Source: Typha latifolia
Taxonomy: Eukaryota; Streptophyta; Magnoliopsida; Poales; Typhaceae
NCBI GenBank assembly: GCA_019914945.1
Contig: CM034101.1
Span: forward strand, 11,977,188-12,041,187
Direction: 5' to 3'
Length of the DNA stretch: 64,000 nt
The notes beneath the pieces were generated by a model that searched no databases, was not told where the DNA came from, and saw nothing but the letters and a program-made list of their open reading frames with translations. The position numbers were made by a program, and so were the translations under genes. This document shows, one piece after another, positions 11,894 to 23,723 of the stretch. The stretch's first letter is position 1, and each line of letters starts with the position of its first letter.

Positions 11894-12827
11894 CTGCCAC
11901 CTGATCTCACCAATTCAAAGTGCACCAAAACTTTCATCAATATAACCATTCCAACTCATCTTGAAATCCAATCGTCAGATATCAAATTTAGCATCAAAAG
12001 CTCTTTAGAATTGAACAGGAAAACTCATTAAAAGAACTCTTGATCATAGAAGCTAAGTCATGTCAAATTGGGAAGCTTATCTTCTAAATTCCTAAAGATG
12101 AAGGGTCCCATGCTCAAAATAATAGCTAGGTGCCTAGATCAGTATAGGAAAGCTAAGAATAGACATGGGAGTTGCTAGAAATCGACCTCTGTGATGGGAC
12201 TTGATCGAAAACGTAATCAAATCTTCAATGGTATAGGTTGACAAAGCACAACTAGCTAAAATATGAAAATTACAACACTTCAAGGACCCACCCACCTAAT
12301 TAAAAATATTGGACTGAGTACATTATAAGTGCACCTATGCCAACCTATGTGACAGTGATCCAAAACGCACAGAAGCTCTTTACTTCCTTCAGTCTAGATT
12401 TTGTAGTTAAATTAATTTATATCTGCTTTTCGAATCAATTAGAGTGTAGTCTTGAGCTGGTTCAGAAAATAGAGAGATACAAAACTGTCATTTTTTGACG
12501 GATCTAAAAATTAGAATTTAAGAACCTCAAGTAAACGTCATGAAGCAAGTGCAATTCACCGCATGCAACTATAAAAACAGCAACTCCGTTGCAAATCTTT
12601 CACTAAACGTTGCATTAAAGCAATAAATATGCAATCTTTAAGCTCTATCCGAGCTCAAAGCTAGAACTGGTAACTAAACAAGCTAAAATTAAGCTCTCAA
12701 CTTTTAGCTTCTTGCTCAAAAATATAAGAAAAGTTGAAAATCAGGTAAAATCAAACCAATGCAGCAAAAGAAGGCAGGAGAAATCAAAGACACACAAATC
12801 GAAGCTGCAGGTTTCAAAATTGCTCAC
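11894..12827 (-). other. Probable 5' UTR intron of the AFR-like gene
   Basis: On the minus strand a donor GTGAGC at 12827-12822 and an acceptor gtggcag ending at 11894 flank about 930 bp of AT-rich noncoding DNA. The exon before it (about 12828-13060) is richer in GC and contains a GA repeat at 13025-13038, typical of plant leaders. No coding content was seen. Confidence 0.5.
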
Positions 12828-13193
12828 CTGAATCCTCCGATCCAAGCATGCAGAGAACTGGATCAGTGGAAAGCTTGATAAAATGCAGCAGTTTCGAGCC
12901 GCGGGATTGCGACGAATCGATCTCCAAGCTCGAATTCGCCGGAGGAGGGATAGATCTGGAGGAATAACAGCGTCGGATAGGGCTTATTCGACGAATTCTT
13001 CGGATAGATAAATAGATAGGGGGGAGAGAGAGAGAGAGCTCCACTAATGGAGACAACGGGCAAGAGAGTAAACGGAGTGGGGACCTGCTTTAACGTACGG
13101 TTTCTCTCTATCGCATCGAGATTGGTGAAGCCGGCTGCGGCTTACTGGCTCGGCTCACTAGGGGAGCCGTATTTGGACGCCTCCCGTACGTAG

Positions 13194-13211
13194 CACGTGC
13201 GATGGCACGTG
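13194..13211. promoter_or_regulatory. Paired G-box motifs in the AFR promoter
   Basis: Two perfect CACGTG palindromes at 13194-13199 and 13206-13211, twelve bases apart, lie about 135-150 bp upstream of the inferred AFR leader. G-boxes bind bZIP and bHLH (including PIF) factors. Pairing and promoter position support a regulatory role; transcript start is not proven. Confidence 0.5.
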
Positions 13212-13977
13212 GGAACGATAGGGACCTCTCCCCCCTGTCGTGTTCTCTTCTATAAGTAATTTATTAACCCTATATTTAACAAATACTTAAAATTATATTT
13301 TATAATTTTGAGATTAAACAGTAGTGATTTTAAATTGCTTCGCTCTTTACTTATGGACGGTCCGTTTCCGTCAAGATTACCGATCACCCACCGTCCACGT
13401 CTCGTGCGTGCTTTATTGGAATCTCGAGGCACATCGGGGTGAGTCACGTGCTCCGTCCCTGCCTCCCCCTCTCGAGTTTAAGCCAGCTCAAGCCGAGCCC
13501 AAAGCTTACAACGACAGCGACACGTGCTCCCATCCAGCTGTCAAGACCAGTCCCACTGAAAAGCGACCCGGGTAGACATGCCTCTAACGTACCACTCGCT
13601 ATGGGTTAATTCCTTTTGGGTGCAAAAGTGGGTTTCTCCAATCCCTGTCTATTTTGTCTTGGCGCAAAAATACTATGAGCCGGAGTTTAAGTCCGCGTTC
13701 TGGGGGCTCTGAAGTCCGCTTGGCAGAAGAGATAGCTACAAGCGCTACAATGCCACGTTGAGTCCATTTACTTTTTCAAATAATTTAAATAGGGTAAATT
13801 TTTAATTACCCCCTTTGGTTATACTAAAATCATACTGCTCCTATAACATCAATTATGAGCAACTATGTATTAACCACATGAAGGTAATTTACAATTTACA
13901 TCCTGATTTATTTTTTTTTCTTCTTAAATAAGGATAATACCCTATAAAAAAAAGATGTCATTTATTCATATAGAACC

Positions 13978-14010
13978 TTCTTCTTCTTCTTCTTCTTCTT
14001 CTTCTTCTTC
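13978..14010. repeat. TTC trinucleotide microsatellite
   Basis: Eleven uninterrupted ttc units. Confidence 0.9.
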
Positions 14011-14823
14011 CTTTAGAAGTGCATTAAAAAGAAAACGCAATCAATGACATCTAGGATTAATATCTGGGCCTCTTTCTTGCCTACAAAAATGCTCATCAAG
14101 AAAGCCCATTAAACCCCCTCTCAGGTATTATTATTTTGGGCTTCACAAATGGTGGCCATATAAGGCCCTATATATATGAGAAATAATAGTTATTATTTAA
14201 ATAGTCAGTAATCTCAATATCTTATGTAGTGGCTTGTAGGATATTTTTCTCTTTACTAATTACTACTTTTCATACAATTTTTATATACTTTCAGTTTAAA
14301 TACTTATTCCTTCTATTGTCTCGACTAAAGTGAAGCTGTTTATTTTTTTGTCATATTAATTTAAATACAGATAAAATTTAATCGATATTATTTTAGATGT
14401 ATTAAAAAATTTATCTAATTTTTATAATTTTGTTTCTAATAAGAATTATTAAATTCGACATTGGATAAATACTTAAGTTAAAAGAGCACCTGAGATTTTA
14501 TAAAATTAAATCAAGTAAAGCATTATATAAAGAGTTTCAATAAAAATATAGATAAATTTAACACTTTATTATTTTAAATAAAATCCTCATATTTATGCAT
14601 GTACTATCTTAAAATGGATATAAAAATATGGTTATTATTTTATTTTTGTTCTTCTTCTTACCTAGAAAGTACTATAAAGTTATTATTTTTACGAGTCCCA
14701 CGGCCTCTTCTTTAATGGCAATAATGGCGAGCGAGGGGGCCTACATCCATCTCCTGGTCTTGTGTCGTGTACACTGCTCTGCACCTAATAAATGAATCAA
14801 TAGACTTTGGAAATTTTTGCACC

Positions 14824-14865
14824 ACCATTGCCCATTGCCCAGTGCCCATTGCCCATTGCCCATTG
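14824..14865. repeat. Heptamer tandem array CCCATTG
   Basis: Six head-to-tail 7-mers, one with an A-to-G type variant (cccagtg). A shorter relative (cactgtccactgcccactgcc) occurs near 9670. Confidence 0.8.
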
Positions 14866-17600
14866 AGCTTTACTGCTCCAATGTGCATGAATCTGGAACT
14901 CAATGAGTTGGACAAACAAATTTTGAGAGATTTTCTCATCATATAACTTTGTAGTAAATAATGTGGTCCGGTGCTAAACGAGTTATCTGTCTTTTTTCTT
15001 AGCACCGAGTTATCTGTCTTTTTTCTTTGTTATCATTCAAGAACCGACAGACTTGATATGAGACAGACAGAGAGTCAATCATCTATTAATACAAAGGCAA
15101 TTAGATCTTCCTGAGCTTTTAGCTAATAGGCATAGTCATTCAATTTAAACTCTAAGTCATTGTGCCGTTGAGCTATTTCTTTAAGCTTAGCGCACATCGC
15201 TGAGCTATTAAACTAAGCGAAATCGAGCTGCTAACCTAAGCCGCTAATACCTAAATAATTTGCTTATAATAAATCTATTTGAACGAGAACTGTGGGTACC
15301 CTCCCAACTTCTTAGATGAGCTATTTGTCACGATCCATCAAAATTTCATATTATATGGTATAACCTAAATTATGAAATGGATATTGACTAAAGAACTCCC
15401 AGTGTAATGGTTTTACGAAAAATTTTGTGATAACTCTAGTCTATCTTCAAGTGCATAGAATAAACTTACTCGATATCATTCTAGTAACCTTCTAGATAAC
15501 TCTAGCAAAATTAGAAAACAATCTTATAATAACTCTACGTGGTCATATGCTGCTTGTTCTATAATCCTATCTCACATATCTAAATTCTATTAGCATTATT
15601 GTCGCGTTATGTTCATCATAATTAAAGCACACATAATTTTATAATGCATGAATCATATTGTCAAAAATATAATAAGCCCATAAGATAAAGGAATAAGAGC
15701 ACAATAAATATTATGCATATCATAATATATTTATATTATTATAATATGTACAAAATCATGCTAAAGTCTACATTATCCTTAGATTCATATCCAGAAACTA
15801 TATGCCTGAGCGCAACAAGCTATTTTTAATTATCGAGCTCATCCTGTGTCTCGAGATATTCCTCATATAATAATAAATCTATCAAGTAATAAATGTAATT
15901 GAACATAAGCATCATATCTATCTAGCTAATTGTTTAGAATACCCGTTACTGCTATTAATTTAGGTAGGTGTGTATAAGATGATAGTTAAAAGCTAAATAA
16001 AAACTTTAATAATAATATCGAGAATTTTATTTTAATTAATCATAACTTAAGTCACAAGGCTAGTATAAAGAAATATTTCAATTAGTATTATTTACATGTA
16101 ACTAAATAAGTGGAAAACTAATTTAATATTTAATTTTAATTTCCTCCGTCGATAAGTAGGCAAACTATATGATACATAAACTGAAAAATAAATAAAAAAA
16201 ATACAACACCAAAATAGCAAAATTTTGGGATGGGCGACAAGATTGTCCTTACCCAAAATACCCTCAAGCTTTTCTATTTTTTGGTGGGGAAAAGTCTTCA
16301 TTTTTAATAACTTTTCTACTTTTGGCGTTTGGTCATAAATAATTATTAAAGATGTTACTTACTTACCTACTAAAAATAGCTTTAATTTCCCTTTATTTAA
16401 AGAAAAAAAATTATTTCACGAAAGCCGATCATTTTATTAAACTTCACTTTCTATCAATCAAATGCATCCGAGCCATTTCAATTTTAACCTAAGTATTTGA
16501 AATTTAAATGACTCGGTCAGTGAGCATATAGGATTTCAAAAAGGTTTAAACGACGTAAGACATTGGAATAAAGAGTCAAGATAAGTTTATGGTAATAATT
16601 ATTCTCAGGGTCATTTGTCCTTTCATATGATTAAATTTTATTAGTATAATTTTAAATTGTTATTTAAAAATTAATAAGGATATTTTTATTATTTTATAAT
16701 AGTAGAGATCTGCATCAAATTAAGAGTAGTTAACCAAACTAAGAAACCAATCTACCCAAATAGTCCATCATTTAAGCTTAGTACTAAAAAAGAGTTCTAT
16801 TTGCCATCTTAAAATGTCTATCTCATCAAAAAAGAAATTTTTTTTTGAAAATGTGAATTTTTTTTATACTTTCTACTTTTTAAGGAAAAATAAAAAGATT
16901 ACTTTACATCTATACCCCTCTAAAATTCTTTATTTGTATGTGTACTCTTTGAAATTTTATATTTGTGTATATCCTTTAAATCAATAGTTTTTGCATAGAT
17001 ACCATTCAAATTAATTTTAACAGATATTGCTTTAAATAGTTAGTACCAAATAAGTTAATTTATAACTCACTTTCTTGTGTAACTAAATAATAAAAAGTGG
17101 GTTTAAATAATTATTCATAATAAAAAGTGGGTTAATAAGTTGACGACGATAACCATTATTATAAGAGTTTTTGACCAAAATTTCCCTCCTTAATTTCTTT
17201 TTACCATTTTAGTCAACCCAATAAATTTATTATTAAAGATGATTTATTTGCAACTGCCCGATCATAAGTCAATACTAAAACCGTTAAAATATTTAATATT
17301 TTATGTACAACTTATACATCGATTTTATTATTTATAAAAATGCTTTAGAATACAGTATTTTATTAAAGAAAAAAAATATTTTATCTTTCACATAGTATGT
17401 TTAACATTTTAACTTTATGATCGTCAAAATAAATCTCTAATTGTAATAAATTTTATTGGTGGACCATTCTGATAAATAATAATTTTTGCAGGCCCATTTT
17501 TGTCAAAATCTCCAAAATTAATGGCTAAAAGAGTCTATTCCCCACTTCCCGACAGTTGCGGACTTTATAACGGCGCCCTAGACGCTTACAATCGTTACGA

Positions 17601-17606
17601 CACGTG
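17601..17606. promoter_or_regulatory. G-box upstream of the OCTOPUS-like gene
   Basis: CACGTG within gacacgtgtcag, about 660 bp upstream of the start codon and about 250 bp before the likely leader. Candidate bZIP/bHLH site. Confidence 0.35.
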
Positions 17607-18074
17607 TCAGTTAATTTCCTCACCTACTCTTCCGGTAGGTACACAAAGAGCCTAATCTCCATGTTTGTGGAAAATTCGAAAATACCCCTACCCTACTCAT
17701 AGAAGCTACTTACCCGTTTACTGTCATTATTAGCAGCAGCGGATTGGCTGCTCGGTGGTATTGTCGTTATATTATGGATGAACAGGGGGAGTTTTCTATG
17801 GTTGTGCTTCGGCTACTCGCCAAATCGCAGCGCCCCCGAGATTTAAATGGGGTTATAATTTATTTTCTAACCGTGAGATCCTTCGATCGATGTGAGTCTT
17901 TTTGGCTCTAGGGTTTCGAAGATCACGGGGAAAGCTGCGATTTGGTGCTTCGGGGCATCGGATTCGTGACAGATTCCATCGAGTTCGGCGACGTGAAGAC
18001 GCTTCTTTGTGTCACCTTGCACCGAAGACTCTACTTGAGCTCGATTCCTGATGGATTTGGATCTGGGAGCTCAG

Positions 18075-18212
18075 GTCTGTTTATGGCCATTTGATCTCAA
18101 ATTTGTAGAAATGTGCAGGTTTTCAAGTAGCTTTTAGCTTTGGATTGACTTTTTTCACCTAATTCCTTCCAAGTAGATCTTAAAATGCATTGATCTGAGG
18201 ACTCTGGTGCAG
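18075..18212 (+). other. Probable 5' UTR intron of the OCTOPUS-like gene
   Basis: Donor gctcag|gtctgt and acceptor tggtgcag flank 138 bp of T-rich sequence inside the leader, ending 52 bp before the chosen ATG. Confidence 0.4.
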
Positions 18213-18264
18213 TCAATTTGCGAAATGTTTGCTCTTTCTGGGTTTCTTTGATCGTGGAACAAAG

Positions 18265-19683
18265 ATGGATCTGGAAAATGGCAGCTTTGAGAGCTGTGTG
18301 AAGCACCCATCTCAGTTCTTCACTGGCTTCTGTTCTTCTTGCTTAGTGGAAAGGTTATCTACTGTTGGTTCTGCCGAACCGAGCTCGAATCAAGTAAGGG
18401 AATCTCAGAGCGAGATAGTAGAGGTTTCGGTTGAATCTCCTGAGGCCGAGAAGAAGCCTTGTGAAGCCAGATTGAGAAAGACGCTCCTTTTGTTGTTCCA
18501 ACTGGATGATGGTGATAATGTTGTGAAGGAGGATGTTAGGGATGGCACTAAAGATGTCGACCTAGTAGATGCGTGTGAGTCTAATGGTGTTAACTGCTCT
18601 AAAGATGCGCATCTTGAGGTCAATATTGATCAGCGCACTGGAGCTTCCAGGAACGATGTCGATGCTGCTGGAAATGGTAATTGCGCCGCTCATGTTGTGG
18701 ACCAACTCAGTACCTTGGGAGATCAGAAATTGAAGGGTAAAGGTGTGTCATTTTGGTTGAGTTCGATACTGCCAAAGAAAGGACTGAAATGGAAGACAAG
18801 AAATGATTCCAAGAAGAACCATTCACGGAACAGGAGCTTTGCAGATGAACTGGGAAATGAGAAGTTTGAGAGAAAGCCTAGCTTCCGGTATTCTTGCGAG
18901 TGGATGGTGTGCCGTGAGTCAAGCAGCAGCTCGTGGGATCTACCTAGACACTCATGGGATGGTTCAGTTTTGAGCAAAGCACTAGCATGTTCATTTGCTT
19001 GTAATGAAGAAGAGCGAGATGGGCTTAGAAGGATAAAAAGAAGTTTACCTGCTGATGTCATGGGTAGAAGCCTTAATCCATCTGTCGAAAACATGGACGT
19101 TGCCAAAGCTCATGGTGATCCTTTGGAATGTGGGAGACCCTTGTCATCTGAAGGCAGTAGTTCAGGGAACCTTTTCAGAGAGAGGGCTCATGATCAATCC
19201 AACTCGGAGGTATCTGTTTCAGGTAGCAGTAGGAAAAGATCGCAAAGATGGAGCAAGGTGTTGGATTGGAGTATAACTAGTCCTCTCAGGGTATTTACCA
19301 AGAAACGTGGGCAAATGCTAGAGAGGTCTCTGTCTGAATCTTGGAAAGATCACCGAAAGGATAAAAGTGTAGAAACCATAGGTGCTGACAATGGAATGCA
19401 ACTTAATGGAAATGGCCTCAGCTGTGCCAGAGCAAACCATTCTGTACAGAAGAACACAAGTTCTGCTAATGGTGATATTCAGAATGTTAGGCCTGATTGG
19501 CGAAAGAAGAGGGAGTATGGACTTGGTCGGAGTCGTAGTGTTCACTATTGTTCTCCTGGGAGAGTAGATAGTGGACTACTACGCTTCTACCTGACTCCGT
19601 TGAGAAGCAGCAGAAGAAGTACAAACAAGAGTAGGAGGAAAAATTCACGCTTATTTTCCAGAGGAATATTTGGATTATACTAA
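18265..19683 (+). CDS. OCTOPUS-like protein (DUF740 / UPF0503 family)
   Basis: Single-exon frame of 472 residues. An in-frame ATG at 18229 exists, but I choose 18265 because the family begins just before the conserved Cys/His segment and the upstream 12 codons look like leader. Residues 11-31 contain C11-x2-H14-x8-C23-x2-C26 (HPSQFFTGFCSSCLVERLS), the DUF740 signature and a plausible metal site. The middle is low-complexity, basic and Ser-rich with short conserved islands (KGVSFWLSSILPKKGLKWK, SLPADVMGRS, KRSQRWSKVLDWSITSPLRV). The C terminus has LLRFYLTPLRSSRR and ends in RGIFGLY. Known family role: Arabidopsis OCTOPUS is a polarly localised membrane-associated regulator of protophloem differentiation that interferes with BIN2 signalling. 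No transmembrane helix is visible; membrane attachment would be peripheral. Paralogue assignment within the family is not possible by eye. Confidence 0.88.
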   Translation: MDLENGSFESCVKHPSQFFTGFCSSCLVERLSTVGSAEPSSNQVRESQSEIVEVSVESPEAEKKPCEARLRKTLLLLFQLDDGDNVVKEDVRDGTKDVDLVDACESNGVNCSKDAHLEVNIDQRTGASRNDVDAAGNGNCAAHVVDQLSTLGDQKLKGKGVSFWLSSILPKKGLKWKTRNDSKKNHSRNRSFADELGNEKFERKPSFRYSCEWMVCRESSSSSWDLPRHSWDGSVLSKALACSFACNEEERDGLRRIKRSLPADVMGRSLNPSVENMDVAKAHGDPLECGRPLSSEGSSSGNLFRERAHDQSNSEVSVSGSSRKRSQRWSKVLDWSITSPLRVFTKKRGQMLERSLSESWKDHRKDKSVETIGADNGMQLNGNGLSCARANHSVQKNTSSANGDIQNVRPDWRKKREYGLGRSRSVHYCSPGRVDSGLLRFYLTPLRSSRRSTNKSRRKNSRLFSRGIFGLY

Positions 19684-22478
19684 TTGAAGAATTGGATATG
19701 TGATAAAAAGGATGCCTGCGACCAAGAACACCCTCTTTCATGATGCATCAGCTTTTCACAAGTTACTGCCAAGCCCACTGTTTTCTGTGGTTGGATCGTT
19801 AAAGTGGTGTTTCCAATTCCAGATGGAGAAAACTTGCACCATAGTATGTATAACTTGGTTGCAGTATACATGGTAAATACATATATGTTTTTTATTCTCC
19901 ACAGTTGCTAGCTAATATACAGTGTTCAAATTGAACTGTGCAGAGTTTTAGGATTATATAATTATTTTGACAGATAATAATGGGTTTCTGTCAAAGTTAA
20001 CTATTTGCTCCTTGGTAATTCTAATTTTATAGTTTTTTGTTTGGATCTGTTAGTTATCATTATCCCGACCTGCTTGGTTAAGGATGTTTGAATTTGATCT
20101 GACAAGCTGCAGTATAATCACTTATCTCAGAAATCAAATACTACAGCTGACTCATCTGTAACATTGCTGATATTCTGGAGGACCTTGCCTCTAAACAGAA
20201 AACTGATGTAGACTGAGATGTCAGCTCATCCTTTTATTGCGTACAATCTATAGGTTTATGAAAATCAAATTTTTGGAGGGCCTTTTGTTTTAATCTGTAT
20301 TTAATACTCTTATTGGTTGAATCAAAGACTAATTGTTCAATTCAAGTGTATATTGGTGAAGGCATTAATTCATACTATTAGAGTTCTTCTTTTCTTACTT
20401 CTCCTTTCCTGTTGTAGTTGATCAGTTCTGGCATTCCTATGATTAAAAGTCTAAAACCAAGAAATTCCATGGGAAATCTGTGATCATATAATCTTTTGCA
20501 TGCTTACATTAGTTACATATATATGCATGGGGTACAGGTTTTTCATTCTTCTTACATTTACCTGGATGTATTGTGGTTCTTAAATTCCATTTTGTCAAAT
20601 ATGGGCTTCTCTTCCAAACCTGATAGCATTAAATAGGAATGTACTGCATCCTTTCCCTTGCTTACTAGGCATAACTTGAATGTACTTCTTCTTTGCTGTG
20701 ATATGTTAAGCCATAAATCTAAATCCTTATTAAATTGGTATTTCATAAGTGATCTTAACTCATATGTATCAATTAATATCTTATTACTTGGAATATCTTT
20801 ATTGATGCTAAAATAAATAAATAAATAATATTTTCTGATTTTCACCTGCTAATTAGACTTTCTTTGGTGTAGCTTTAGGTTGATGTTACTTCTTCACCAT
20901 ATTCTCTCAAAAAGGATATCAGTACATTATGGTGGCTTTATTTGAGCAATTTTTCTTCTGCACAATTTTATCTTCAATTTTTAGAACAGTTAAACAATAA
21001 AGGTGGGTGGGTCAAGAAATCGAGTTAGAATACTGGACTATCATGGTTATGGATGATAGTTGATAAACAATGGTAATGCAACTGCTTTAATAAGGTGTAA
21101 TCACATTAAGTGATTCATCCAAAATTCGGAAGCTAAAGAAGAGCAATGTCGGTCTTCTTGGGAATACGTTTTCTTGCAGAAGACTAGACTAATATTACTG
21201 ATAGACAATCTTGTGTCATAATGACCATAAGTGCATTAGCATTATATGTGGAAATTGCATGGCATGGTTATGTATTCACTGTCATAAATATTAAGTGAAT
21301 TTCATAAATTTAATTTAGATACATATCAGTGCTTGGTACCCCTAGTAGTGGAGCAAAGTTATTCGGTTTTGTGCAAAAATTTTGAAAGAAGGAGAAGTCA
21401 TCCATTCTATCCATCAAGATAATCGATGCAATATCTAGCCATTTTATTAATGATATATAAGCTTCTCTTGGTTATCTGATTTTTCACTTTTAAAGGCTTG
21501 TATTTGATAGAATGCTAAATTATTGAGGTTTGATGTTATAATTTTGAATATACTGATGGAGTCTTTGTGGACAGTGAATGTCTTTCCTTAGATTTGTCAT
21601 GTTTTATCCTACCTCACTATTATTGATTTGGCCTCCATGTCCCGCTTCTTTCCCTGTTCAATTTAGTTATTAAATTCTACCCATTATATCCTGTAAACCA
21701 TGAAACATTGTTTGTGGCTGCATATGTGCATGCAGTCCCACAACTGATATGACTTATTCTAAGTCTCATTGTAATCATCTTTCAGCTCCAAACTATCATC
21801 TCATATGAATATCATCTCTTCCATTGCTATACTTTTCTTGTTTTCTCCATCAGAGAAGATGGCATTACATTGCTTGTCATAAACTGTTGCATATTATGCA
21901 TTACAAGCAAACAGAAGCATATGCACAGATTGCTGAAGTAATGCATTGTAACCGAGCTGTTGTTGATCATTTTCAATTCTACAAGTGGAACTTATCCTTC
22001 TAAAGAAGGTCCAGTTCATCCTATGTAATTGTATTTCCTTTCACTTGCTGTGGAGCCTGCACACTTATATATGCCAAGTTATTTTATGTATTTCCTCCAT
22101 AGCAGTTAAAAAACTTTGCAGAGCTCAGAACTTCAGTACAATCATTAGTTAGATTTCCAACTCTTGTGTAAAGCAAGTTGCAATATTTCAAGAAGACAGT
22201 AGAAACCATGAAGAATATATATTGCAATATATCCAACTCATTGGTTTCTACTCTCTTCTGAGTTGTAAACAAGCAAGTACTGCAAGATTTATTGGTATCA
22301 AGGAAGTAGTAGGAGATTGTTATTTCTAACCAATTGAAGGAGGTGAATGTTTTAAGGTTTATCCACAGAAACAACTCTTAAAATGGGTGATACCTATAAC
22401 ATGGCAATGTTGATATTGAGTGATTAGTGTGAAGAGATTATTTTGTTTGTTTGTTTTCTTTTCAGACAAGTGAAGAAC

Positions 22479-22522
<44 letters not shown>

Positions 22523-22695
22523 TGATAGTGCGTGTTGGGTTGCAAGTAAATGAGGAAAGTGAAGTGGATAGTTTCAAAAACTATTTCATCGTTATATTGT
22601 TTGGTCGAAGTAAGTGAGTTCGGTGAGCTCAGGATGAGCTTAGCTTTATAGGTCACCCAATTCTATTTTTTTTAAAAATAAATATAAAATTATTT
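19684..22695. other. Intergenic / 3' UTR
   Basis: AT-rich, no coding frame with a recognisable domain. The first few hundred bases are probably the OCTOPUS-like 3' UTR. A 39-bp TA microsatellite occupies 22481-22519. Otherwise I see nothing. Confidence 0.5.
22481..22519. repeat. TA dinucleotide microsatellite
   Basis: About 19 uninterrupted ta units. Other TA runs in the window lie at about 7168-7191, 28109-28139 and 51700-51735. Confidence 0.9.
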
Positions 22696-23122
22696 AAATA
22701 ACACCCGATATTTTTATTATTTTCGTATTAACATCTCGGGATTCTTTAATGAGAAACCTAATTTTTCCCAATAATTTCTATATAACACCCTACTATTACT
22801 TTAATTAACTACCATTAATCTAGTCTATGGTTTATGTAATTCTATTAATTAAATTATTCATATACCTTTGAAAATTGACCCCCATCCCACTAAATCAAAA
22901 ACAATTTTCTGGATCTAATCATTCAATCCTATCCCATTCAAAGAGTAATTTAGATTTTTTTTTGATAAAATAATTTAGATATTTTAGAAATTGCATAAAA
23001 GTATTCTAAAATGAATACTCATTGGTCCATATGTTGCATTTTAGAATTCGTTGGGTTTAGATATGAAAAATTAAGAAAGAACATAGACGGATGTCAATCG
23101 GTGAAAATATAGGGTGTTATTT
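22696..23122. mobile_element. MITE with about 20-bp terminal inverted repeats
   Basis: The left end reads AAATAACACCCGATATTTTT and the right end, reverse-complemented, AAATAACACCCTATATTTTC: 17 of 20 match. The 427-bp interior is AT-rich and noncoding. No target duplication is evident. It lies directly upstream of the leader of the P-class PPR gene. Superfamily (Mutator or hAT) not decided. Confidence 0.55.
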
Positions 23123-23320
23123 GAAACTTTCCCTAGAAGAAACTCAAATCCCTAATCGATCCAGCTTCGTCTTCAACCTCTCCAACCCTCTCCTCCAATC
23201 CTACACCGCGGTGGCAAGCGGCGGCAGGCTTTGATGGCGGTGGCGATTGGCGACTCGGCAGCGGGTACGCTCTCTCTCACTCCCACTCGCATTCTCGCTT
23301 CCTCCCTCTCTCGCTCCCAT

Positions 23321-23328
23321 CTTCTTCT

Positions 23329-23376
<48 letters not shown>
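23321..23376. repeat. CT-rich microsatellite in PPR leader
   Basis: ctt units followed by about 23 ct units. Pyrimidine tracts of this kind are common in plant promoters and leaders. The probable leader is spliced to an acceptor (gaggcag) shortly before the start codon. Confidence 0.8.
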
Positions 23377-23723
23377 ACTCACTTCCACGGCCACCGCCTC
23401 CATTTCCTCTCTCTCCCACTCCCTCTCCTCTGCAAACCTACTGTCGCCACCTCCACCTCTCTCTACACACACTGCACAATAACTGTAATAATATTAGATT
23501 AGCAACGGTGCATCACTGTAGAATGCAGACTACTGCTATGCTAAATTGCTTAAGTTTTTAGCAATTTATTAGTTTACTGCTATGCTAAATTTTATATTAC
23601 TATATTAGTATATATTATATATCACATATAATTATTTCAGAGATGAGCTCTTTGGGCTATTATTAATGTGTGCCGGTGCATCTCTGAGGCAGTTTGAATC
23701 ACAGGGTTACAGGGCCCTCTTCT

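Larger units (their letters stand above)
13212..17600. other. Long AT-rich intergenic region between divergent AFR and OCTOPUS-like genes
   Basis: No coding frame of interest. It contains a TTC microsatellite (13978-14010), a heptamer CCCATTG array (14824-14865), and from about 15300 to 16600 AT-rich DNA whose texture recalls decayed LTR sequence, without identified termini. Blocks near 13790 and 16600-17250 look like fragments of small inverted-repeat elements. Nothing here can be assigned a function. Confidence 0.4.

Noticed and set aside
11667..11945. 92-codon plus-strand frame over AFR exon 1
   Set aside because: Antisense shadow of a conserved, correctly spliced exon.
18723..19106. 127-codon frame antisense to the OCTOPUS-like gene
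   Set aside because: Lies wholly inside a well-supported coding exon on the other strand, with no domain and no splice context; a shadow frame.
23173..23561. Three overlapping frames over the CT tract
   Set aside because: The apparent proteins are translations of a CT/GA microsatellite in a leader.
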